Below are positions 7,011 to 12,035 of a stretch of DNA of 12,035 nucleotides, piece after piece. Each line of letters opens with the position of its first letter. Within the stretch, counting starts at the first letter, position 1. The DNA lies in assembly GCA_007133995.1 (NCBI GenBank), contig SLLP01000219.1, positions 1-12,035 of the forward strand. The letters are read 5' to 3'. The position numbers were made by a program, and so were the translations under genes. The notes below the pieces were generated by a model. The model was not told where the DNA came from. It did not search any database and worked only from the letters and a program-made list of their open reading frames with translations. This DNA is from Balneolales bacterium (GTDB lineage Bacteria; Bacteroidota; Rhodothermia; Balneolales; Natronogracilivirgulaceae).

Positions 7011-7517
7011 TCAATTCTTTTGAATTTTTTGTTTTAATTCCGTAAGTGCATCCCATCTGGGATCATGATCATCTTCTTTTTTTTCAAAAAAACTCGCTTC
7101 AAATTCAGAAATTTCTCCATCTTTTTTAATATACCTGGGATGCAGTTTTTTGACAGGTATGCCCAGCAGAACCGTATCATGCAACTCTTTGGTGATATCG
7201 ATGACATTCTGAGATGGCTCCAGTCTTCTGAGGGTACCCGACATCTCCTCACGTTCATCCTCGGCATTCAACTGAAAAATCACTTCGTAATTGCTTTCAA
7301 GGATGGTGTGGTATTCATCAAGAGAACGATCGCATGTCAATGTCGCCTCGGTTGAGAGTTGACATTGAATTCTAAGACTATCTTCCTGTTTGTTGAATCT
7401 AAACTTCACCCAAACCTTATGGATAAAAGGCTGCTCTATGCCAAGTGACTCGGCTTTCAGCTCAAGGTGTTCCTCTGAAAGCCCTAGGGGTATCTCATTG
7501 AAACGAAAGGTAACCAT
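7011..7517 (-). CDS. DUF177 (YceD-like) protein
   Basis: Member of the YceD/DUF177 family almost always found directly before rpmF. The family has been linked to rRNA or ribosome assembly (plant members to 23S rRNA accumulation), but its biochemical activity is not settled. I start it at ATG 7517 (168 residues, MVTFRFNEIPLGLSEEH). A TTG at 7577 would add 20 residues with no family resemblance and would begin 2 bases after the previous gene. Family features are a beta-rich N-terminal half, a central TLTCDRSLDEY (C62) and the C-terminal DPRWDALTELKQ (152-163). Many relatives have a CxRC pair at the central site; here only the first cysteine remains and serine (S65) takes the second place, so metal binding there is unlikely. 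The tail before DPRW is very acidic and lysine-rich. Confidence 0.9.
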   Translation of the reverse strand: MVTFRFNEIPLGLSEEHLELKAESLGIEQPFIHKVWVKFRFNKQEDSLRIQCQLSTEATLTCDRSLDEYHTILESNYEVIFQLNAEDEREEMSGTLRRLEPSQNVIDITKELHDTVLLGIPVKKLHPRYIKKDGEISEFEASFFEKKEDDHDPRWDALTELKQKIQKN

Positions 7518-7579
7518 ATCAATCTCGGTGTTTATAACTAAGCTTACAAATTTAGCAAATATTACATTGATATACAATG

Positions 7580-8239
7580 CTATGAAAACAGACCAAATCT
7601 TCTTTGTTCAATCAATTCGATAACTTTTCCCAGGTCCTCCTTGTTATTAACAAAATCAATGTGATCTGTATCAATAATCAGCTTTTCATGCGGATACCTG
7701 TTAATCCAGTCCTCATACAGTGTATTCAGCTTTTCCAGGTACTCAATTCGGATAGTACTTTCGTAGTCTCTTCCCCGCTGTTGAATCTGGCGAACAAGAG
7801 TCGGAACATCGGCCCTGAGATAAATCAAAAGATCAGGCGGTGACAGAAATTCGGCCATATCGTGAAACAGGTTGCTGTAGTTTTCAAAATCACGCTTGCT
7901 CATCAATCCCATCTGGTAGAGATTCTTGGCAAATATTTCAACATCTTCATAGATCGTCCTGTCCTGAATGAAGCTCTGCCGGGTACTAACGATTTTTTTC
8001 TGGCTTCGGAATCGGCTGGAAAGGAAATATATCTGCAGGTTGAAGCTCCATCGCCTCATGTCTTCGTAAAAATCTGACAGATAGGGATTGTCATCTACCG
8101 ACTCGTAATATGCTTTCCAGTGATAGTGTTTGGCAAGCAGCGTGGTAAGGGACGACTTGCCGGCACCGATATTCCCGGCAACGGCATAGTAATAAAATTC
8201 GGATGTTTGTTTCCCCGCAGGTGGTTGTTTTTCAGTCAT
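7580..8239 (-). CDS. Deoxynucleoside kinase (deoxyadenosine/deoxycytidine kinase family)
   Basis: Phosphorylates deoxynucleosides to dNMPs in the salvage pathway; cytosolic. The 219 residues fit the bacterial dAK/dGK/dCK family. The P-loop GNIGAGKSSL (22-31, K28) is followed by the acidic E46 in YESVDDNPYL, the substrate-site motif QDRTIYEDVEIF (92-103, D93 and R94) and a LID-type arginine stretch QQRGRDYE (153-160). LRADVPTLVRQIQQRGR matches the region that separates this family from thymidylate kinase. Substrate specificity cannot be told from the sequence. ATG at 8239-8237 with AAGGA nine bases upstream, one of the best ribosome sites in the window; it starts 5 bases after the pgi stop. 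The first 15 residues are a variable, polar extension. Confidence 0.92.
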   Translation of the reverse strand: MTEKQPPAGKQTSEFYYYAVAGNIGAGKSSLTTLLAKHYHWKAYYESVDDNPYLSDFYEDMRRWSFNLQIYFLSSRFRSQKKIVSTRQSFIQDRTIYEDVEIFAKNLYQMGLMSKRDFENYSNLFHDMAEFLSPPDLLIYLRADVPTLVRQIQQRGRDYESTIRIEYLEKLNTLYEDWINRYPHEKLIIDTDHIDFVNNKEDLGKVIELIEQRRFGLFS

Positions 8240-8244
8240 GCAAA

Positions 8245-9537
8245 TCAGTCCTTTTTACCCAGCAAGCGATACATTGCTTTTTTATATGCCTCTACACCGG
8301 GTTGGTCAAACGGATTTTCGCCCAGACAGTAAACAAAGATTGCCGTGGCAACCTCGAAATAATAAATCGCATGGCCAAGACTGGCTTCATCAAGCTTCTC
8401 GATATTTGCGATAAAAACCGGTACTCCACCCTCACTATGAGCCTGAATGGTTCCCTGAAAAGCCTTGTCATTGACCTCTTCAATGAACTTTCCCGACAGA
8501 TAATTCAGGCCGTCGTAATCATTGTTTTCAGAAGGAATTTTAATGGACTGATCATCATCCACCATTTTTAAGACGGTTTCCATGATATTCCGTTTACCAT
8601 CCTGAACCATCTGGCCAAGACTGTGCAGGTCGGTTGAGTAGCATGCCACCGATGGAAAAAGACCTTTTCCGTTTTTTCCTTCACTTTCTCCGTAGAGCTG
8701 CTGCAGCCAGCCCCCCATGGATGTCAGGGCCGGTTCAAATGATGCTACAAGGTCAATGGCATAGCCTTTCTTGTAGAGTGCAAACCGGGCAGTTACATAT
8801 TCAGAGAGATTGGATCGATCGGTTTTCATTTTCTGATAGCACTCCACAGCACCGTAGAAAAGGCTTTTCACATCTATACCTGCGACTGCTATGGGCAGGA
8901 GTCCAACAGGTGTAAGCACAGCAAACCGGCCGCCTATGTCGTCAGGCAGAATAAATTTGCGGTAGCCATTCGCTTTTATAATCTGGTTAAGTGCACCTCC
9001 CTGCTTGCTGGTTGTGCAGAAAATTCGAGAAACTGCCTCGTCACCATAACGGTCATGCATCCATTTCCGCAGGAAACGAAAAGCCAGTGCGGTCTCCATG
9101 GTGGTCCCGGATTTTGATATAACATTAAGATAGACCTGCTTTTGCGAGCCGTCTGAATTGGGTTTTTCCAGGTAAGAGATCAGGCGCTTAATGTATCTGC
9201 CGGATATGTGATGTCCGGCGTACAGAATTTCCGGCCCCTTGTCGCTGAATTCCGGCGTCAGAGCTTCAATAACAGCGCGGGCTCCCAGATACGATCCCCC
9301 GATACCGCATACAATGAAAACATCTGCTCTTTCCCGTATCTCGGTACCAATGATCTCCATGGTTTCCAGGAGAGCGTCGTTAGGCTCTTCGAGAATGGAT
9401 TGCCAGCCCAGCCATTCGGCGCCCGGGCCGGTGCGTGCATCAAGTTGGTTTGAAGATTCTTTGACGGCAGCTTGCGAAACATTCCACTCTTCGTCCGTTA
9501 GAAATGGGCGGACCAGCCCTGTTTCAATATTCATCAT
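8245..9537 (-). CDS. pgi: Glucose-6-phosphate isomerase
   Basis: Interconverts glucose 6-phosphate and fructose 6-phosphate. From ATG 9537 it has 430 residues, the short bacterial form (Bacillus type, about 450) and not the 550-residue E. coli form. Sugar-phosphate binding is shown by CGIGGSYLGARAV (77-89) and ISKSGTTMETALAF (140-153). Catalytic residues aligned with the Bacillus enzyme (E290, H311, K425) are E284 in YGESEG, H305 in DLHSLGQM and K419 in QPGVEAYKKAM; the spacing between them is the same. GGRFAVLTPVGLLP is another family signature. A TTG at 9588 would lengthen the protein by 17 residues and overlap pfkA by 41 bases, so it is less likely; a second ATG lies one codon further in. 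It starts 10 bases after the pfkA stop, so the two successive glycolytic steps are co-transcribed. Confidence 0.95.
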   Translation of the reverse strand: MMNIETGLVRPFLTDEEWNVSQAAVKESSNQLDARTGPGAEWLGWQSILEEPNDALLETMEIIGTEIRERADVFIVCGIGGSYLGARAVIEALTPEFSDKGPEILYAGHHISGRYIKRLISYLEKPNSDGSQKQVYLNVISKSGTTMETALAFRFLRKWMHDRYGDEAVSRIFCTTSKQGGALNQIIKANGYRKFILPDDIGGRFAVLTPVGLLPIAVAGIDVKSLFYGAVECYQKMKTDRSNLSEYVTARFALYKKGYAIDLVASFEPALTSMGGWLQQLYGESEGKNGKGLFPSVACYSTDLHSLGQMVQDGKRNIMETVLKMVDDDQSIKIPSENNDYDGLNYLSGKFIEEVNDKAFQGTIQAHSEGGVPVFIANIEKLDEASLGHAIYYFEVATAIFVYCLGENPFDQPGVEAYKKAMYRLLGKKD

Positions 9538-9547
9538 CTTCAGTTGA

Positions 9548-10531
9548 TTATCTAATGACCTGTGCCAGTTCAAGAAGTTCAAAGTCAATGTTCTTTTTTT
9601 CCGACCAGGTCTTGTACATCGGGGTCAGTGCGTTTTTGTGGTTGAGTACGCCCATCATGACGCTGGTATGTCCGTTGAGCAACGCCTGAACAGCAGCACT
9701 TCCAAGCCGACTGGCAAGTACTCGATCATGAGATGTGGGGGATCCGCCGCGCTGAAGGTGCCCGAGCACACTGACCCTCATTTCGTATTTTCCAAAATCA
9801 TCTTTCAGCTTTTCTGCCAGGCTTAATGCCCCACCGGTTTCATCACCTTCAGCGACGACAACCAGGCTGCTTCTGCGCTGCACCTTAAATACCTTATGCA
9901 GGGAATCACGGATATAATCTATCTTTTTCATTGCCTCCGGCAGAAGTATGAGCTCCGCACCTGTCGCTATGCCCGTTTCAAGTGCAATAAAACCAGCTTC
10001 GCGTCCCATGACTTCCACGAGAAACAGGCGATCATGCGCATCCGCTGTGTCCCTGATCTTGTCAATGGCCTCCATTGCTGTGTTCAGGGCGGTATCGTAT
10101 CCAATCGTCTCATCTGTGCCGAACAAGTCGTTGTCTATGGTTCCGGGCACACCAACAACAGGAAACCCGTACTCATCGTGCAACTCGGTTGCTCCCCGGA
10201 ATGTTCCGTCGCCACCAATGGCAACAATAGCATCTATTTTGTGTTTCCTGAGATTTTCAACCGCTTTTTTTCGTCCTTCTGCTTTACGAAAATCATCCGA
10301 CCGGGCTGACTTCAGGATTGTACCTCCCCGTTGCAGGATATTCGAAACACTGTGATGATGCATTTCAATAAAATCATCATCGATCATGCCCTGATAGCCG
10401 AAACGAACGCCCATCACGCCAAGGTCGTTCTTTGTAGCAGTTCTGACAACTGCCCTGATTGCAGCATTCATCCCAGGAGCATCTCCTCCACTTGTGAATA
10501 CTGCGATTCGGTTTATTGTCTTAGCTGTCAT
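9548..10531 (-). CDS. pfkA: ATP-dependent 6-phosphofructokinase
   Basis: Phosphorylates fructose 6-phosphate to fructose 1,6-bisphosphate, the committed glycolytic step. The 327 residues match the bacterial tetrameric enzyme (about 320). Seen are TSGGDAPGMNAAIRA (13-27), IGGDGTFRGA (105-114), PGTIDND (129-135, catalytic D133 and D135), MGREAG (175-180) and LGHLQRGGSPTSHDR (256-270). G109 after GGD and G130 in PGTIDND mark ATP use; PPi-dependent enzymes usually carry Asp and Lys there. ATG at 10531-10529; GGAAA lies just upstream. It is the first gene of the minus-strand series, next to the divergent spacer. In Bacteroides as I recall, pfkA sits after rnc instead; here it is at the other end of the same set of genes. 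Confidence 0.97.
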   Translation of the reverse strand: MTAKTINRIAVFTSGGDAPGMNAAIRAVVRTATKNDLGVMGVRFGYQGMIDDDFIEMHHHSVSNILQRGGTILKSARSDDFRKAEGRKKAVENLRKHKIDAIVAIGGDGTFRGATELHDEYGFPVVGVPGTIDNDLFGTDETIGYDTALNTAMEAIDKIRDTADAHDRLFLVEVMGREAGFIALETGIATGAELILLPEAMKKIDYIRDSLHKVFKVQRRSSLVVVAEGDETGGALSLAEKLKDDFGKYEMRVSVLGHLQRGGSPTSHDRVLASRLGSAAVQALLNGHTSVMMGVLNHKNALTPMYKTWSEKKNIDFELLELAQVIR

Positions 10532-10565
10532 TTTCCAGAGAATTTATTCTTAGAATTCTGCTAAA

Positions 10566-10594
10566 TTGGCACTTTGAAATCATTTGTTAATAAT
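10566..10594 (+). promoter_or_regulatory. Candidate promoter for the polyprenyl synthase gene
   Basis: TTGGCA (10566-10571), 17 bases, then AATAAT (10589-10594): each five of six to the sigma-70 consensus. The predicted start near 10601 gives a leader of about 68 bases. A TATAAT at 10640-10645 is a rival -10 element, but I find no -35 hexamer at the right distance for it. Confidence 0.35.
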
Positions 10595-10609
10595 TGTACC
10601 AACCGCATT

Positions 10610-10638
10610 CAAATCTATCCGGTCGACAAGATACCAAA
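10610..10638 (-). promoter_or_regulatory. Candidate Bacteroidota-type promoter for pfkA
   Basis: On the minus strand TAGATTTG (10617-10610) fits the Bacteroidota -7 consensus TAnnTTTG exactly. TTTG (10638-10635), ending in the TTG of the -33 element, lies 17 bases upstream, at the short end of the accepted spacing. The predicted start near 10604 leaves a leader of roughly 70 bases. Confidence 0.45.
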
Positions 10639-10668
10639 TTATAATCTCAAAATGATCCGGACTTTTGA

Positions 10669-11688
10669 ATGAAAACCGAAGCAACAGAGGATAACATCGA
10701 TAACAAACCTTCACCAATCAAATCACTGAGCGAAATTCAGAGACCCATAGCCTCTGAATTGGCCACGTTTAAAGCTCATTTCAGAAAACATCTTGACACG
10801 GATGTGTTTCTGCTGAACCGTATTGTGAATTACCTCATGCGCATGAAGGGCAAACAAATGCGCCCCATTCTTGTGTTATTGTCTTCCAGGTTGTGCGGCG
10901 GTATCAACAATCGATCCTACATCGCTGCCACAATGATCGAGCTGCTTCACACGGCGACACTTATTCATGACGACGTTGTTGACAATGCAGACCAGCGTCG
11001 TGGATTTTTAAGTATCAATAAAGTATGGAAAAACAAGGCCAGCGTACTGTTCGGAGATTTTCTGCTCGCAAAAGGACTTCTCGTCGCCGTAGAATCGAGT
11101 GAATTTGAGTTGCTCAGGGTCCTGTCAACGGCGGTAAAACAAATGAGCGAAGGTGAGTTGCGTCAGTTGAAGGCCTCAAAACTCCAAAACATGACCGAGG
11201 ATAAGTATTACCAGATCATAACGGAAAAAACTGGCAGTCTGCTCGTAGCTTGTTGCGAATGTGGGTCAATAAGTGCATCGGCCGATGATGTAACCCGCGA
11301 GCGAATGCGAACCATTGGTCATCATATAGGAATAGCCTTTCAGATTCGTGATGATCTCCTGGATTACAGTAAGCGGGAAATCGGCAAAACCGCTGGAAAC
11401 GATATATACGAGCGAAAGATTACGTTGCCCTTTATTGCAGCGCTTGAATCTTCATCCCTCATAGAACAGCGAAGAATGCGCCGGCTTTATCGGAAGAGAA
11501 ACAAAACTGCCGAAGAGGTTGAGAAAGTAAGGCATTTTGTAAAAACGAAAGGTGGCTTTGAGTATGCTCATCAAAAAATGGAATACCACGCCGGTTTGGC
11601 GCTCAGCAAACTGAGCGAATTTCCCGAATCCGAAACAAGATATCTATTTTCCGAGTTTATCCGCTTTGTTATCTACAGAAAAAAATAG
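10669..11688 (+). CDS. Polyprenyl diphosphate synthase (long-chain, IspB/HepT-like)
   Basis: Trans-prenyltransferase that adds isopentenyl diphosphate units to an allylic diphosphate to build a long chain, probably the side chain of menaquinone. The 339 residues show GKQMRP (61-66), the first aspartate-rich motif DDVVD (101-105) followed by NADQRRG, and the second motif DDLLD (228-232) in FQIRDDLLDYS, followed by GKTAGNDIYERKITLP. The residue five before the first motif is alanine (A96); bulky residues there stop elongation early, so a long product (C30 or more) is inferred, exact length unknown. There is no two-residue insert in the first motif, unlike bacterial farnesyl synthases. ATG at 10669; no Shine-Dalgarno. 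A six-codon frame at 10652-10672 overlaps this start. The next gene begins inside its last codons. Confidence 0.94.
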   Translation: MKTEATEDNIDNKPSPIKSLSEIQRPIASELATFKAHFRKHLDTDVFLLNRIVNYLMRMKGKQMRPILVLLSSRLCGGINNRSYIAATMIELLHTATLIHDDVVDNADQRRGFLSINKVWKNKASVLFGDFLLAKGLLVAVESSEFELLRVLSTAVKQMSEGELRQLKASKLQNMTEDKYYQIITEKTGSLLVACCECGSISASADDVTRERMRTIGHHIGIAFQIRDDLLDYSKREIGKTAGNDIYERKITLPFIAALESSSLIEQRRMRRLYRKRNKTAEEVEKVRHFVKTKGGFEYAHQKMEYHAGLALSKLSEFPESETRYLFSEFIRFVIYRKK

Positions 11689-12035
11689 TAAAGCCATACT
11701 TCCATCCAGATCCTTTCTGTTTATTTCTGATGTCCACCTTGGTGCCTTTTCTGCGCAGAAAAATCGGGAGTTGGAACTTGAAATTATCAAGCTTGTGGAT
11801 TTTTGCAGGGAACACAGACTCGAAATGGTGATTCTTGGAGATTTTTTTGACTACTGGATGGAATATCCGGGCAAGAGGGTTCCTCCGGTTGGCCGTATGG
11901 TACTGCAACATTTCCGTGATTATCATGTCGAAACCGGTAGTCATACCCTGTTTGTCACCGGTAATCATGATAACTGGACAAACGGATACCTGACCGATCT
12001 CGGTTTTGATGTCGAGCATGAATACCGCATCCTGA
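11666..12035 (+). CDS. Metallophosphoesterase, UDP-2,3-diacylglucosamine hydrolase-like (cut by window edge)
   Basis: Calcineurin-type metallophosphoesterase; by family resemblance it hydrolyses UDP-2,3-diacylglucosamine to lipid X in lipid A synthesis (LpxH role). The open frame reaches the right edge with 123 codons visible. Metal-binding motifs appear in order: FISDVHLG (Asp and His), VILGDFFDYWMEYPGKR and VTGNHDNW. E. coli LpxH has GNRD in place of the last; GNHD is the commoner form in this wider group, so function is likely but not certain. The frame has a stop at 11612-11614 and contains no ATG or GTG before FLFISDVHLG; the only usual start is TTG at 11666, giving MLSTEKNSKAILPSRS ahead of the domain. 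This makes the gene overlap the polyprenyl synthase by 23 bases, implying coupled translation. Confidence 0.82.
   Translation, partial: MLSTEKNSKAILPSRSFLFISDVHLGAFSAQKNRELELEIIKLVDFCREHRLEMVILGDFFDYWMEYPGKRVPPVGRMVLQHFRDYHVETGSHTLFVTGNHDNWTNGYLTDLGFDVEHEYRIL

Larger units (their letters stand above)
1..10531 (-). other. Thirteen-gene collinear operon-like block
   Basis: All thirteen genes from pfkA to ilvE lie on one strand with gaps of 1-base overlap to 126 bases, and no intrinsic terminator is visible between any two. Close junctions (pfkA-pgi 10, pgi-kinase 5, DUF177-rpmF 10, fabH-fabD 12, fabD-fabG 19, fabF-rnc overlap) suggest co-transcription. The longer gaps before DUF177 (62), plsX (54), fabH (68), acpP (126) and ilvE (78) are where internal starts could lie. 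Whether this is one transcript or several is inference. Confidence 0.6.
10532..10668. promoter_or_regulatory. Divergent promoter region between pfkA and the polyprenyl synthase gene
   Basis: A 137-base AT-rich spacer with no gene, between two genes pointing away from each other, so it must hold or lie next to promoters for both. One candidate is seen per strand (listed separately), and their predicted start points fall within a few bases of each other near 10601-10605. No long palindrome that would mark a regulator site was seen. Confidence 0.75.

Noticed and set aside
7061..7072. TGATCATGATCA-like palindrome
   Set aside because: Sits in the DUF177 coding sequence (Asp-Asp-His-Asp) with no second copy; likely codon-driven.
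7074..7092. T8-C-A7 inverted repeat
   Set aside because: Lies inside the DUF177 coding region and is explained by Phe-Phe-Glu-Lys-Lys codons; AT-only stem, no sign of function.
7518..7577. 20-residue N-terminal extension of the DUF177 protein from a TTG start
   Set aside because: No family resemblance upstream of the ATG at 7517, and the ATG gives the usual start.
9538..9588. 17-residue extension of Pgi from a TTG start, overlapping pfkA by 41 bases
   Set aside because: The ATG at 9537 gives a normal 10-base gap and the extension does not resemble Pgi.
11669..12019. 116-residue minus-strand open frame at the right end
   Set aside because: Shadow of the plus-strand metallophosphoesterase, which shows all its metal-binding motifs.

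Overview
This is a core-genome window from a bacterium with a complete type II fatty acid synthesis cluster. Several things point to the Bacteroidota/Balneolota/Rhodothermota side of the tree: few genes have a clear Shine-Dalgarno sequence, one promoter candidate fits the Bacteroidota pattern TAnnTTTG, the branched-chain aminotransferase is of the long type II form, and a polyprenyl synthase is followed by an LpxH-like phosphoesterase, which suggests a Gram-negative envelope. Placement near Balneola is a guess from the protein sequences, not a result.

Layout. From 10531 down to 1 there are thirteen genes, all on the minus strand and tightly packed. In transcription order they are pfkA, pgi, a deoxynucleoside kinase, a DUF177 protein, rpmF, plsX, fabH, fabD, fabG, acpP, fabF, rnc and ilvE; ilvE runs off the left edge. 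The largest gap is 126 bases, upstream of acpP, and it holds a plausible internal promoter. A 137-base divergent spacer (10532-10668) separates this block from two plus-strand genes: a long-chain polyprenyl diphosphate synthase (10669-11688) and a metallophosphoesterase resembling UDP-2,3-diacylglucosamine hydrolase (from about 11666 to the right edge).

How it fits together. PfkA and Pgi act at the head of glycolysis. The centre is the widely conserved DUF177-rpmF-plsX-fabHDG-acpP-fabF block, which makes acyl-ACP and passes it to phospholipid synthesis through PlsX. RNase III and IlvE follow. IlvE interconverts branched-chain amino acids and the keto acids that can become branched primers for FabH, so its position may be meaningful. 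The plus-strand genes concern isoprenoid chains (quinone or undecaprenyl type) and probably lipid A, so both sides of the window serve the cell envelope.

No tRNA, rRNA, CRISPR array, insertion sequence, phage gene or clear intrinsic terminator was seen, and there is no gene-free stretch over 300 bases. I found no convincing undescribed system. The findings are modest: start-codon choices, promoters, a homopolymer in rnc, and gene-order points.
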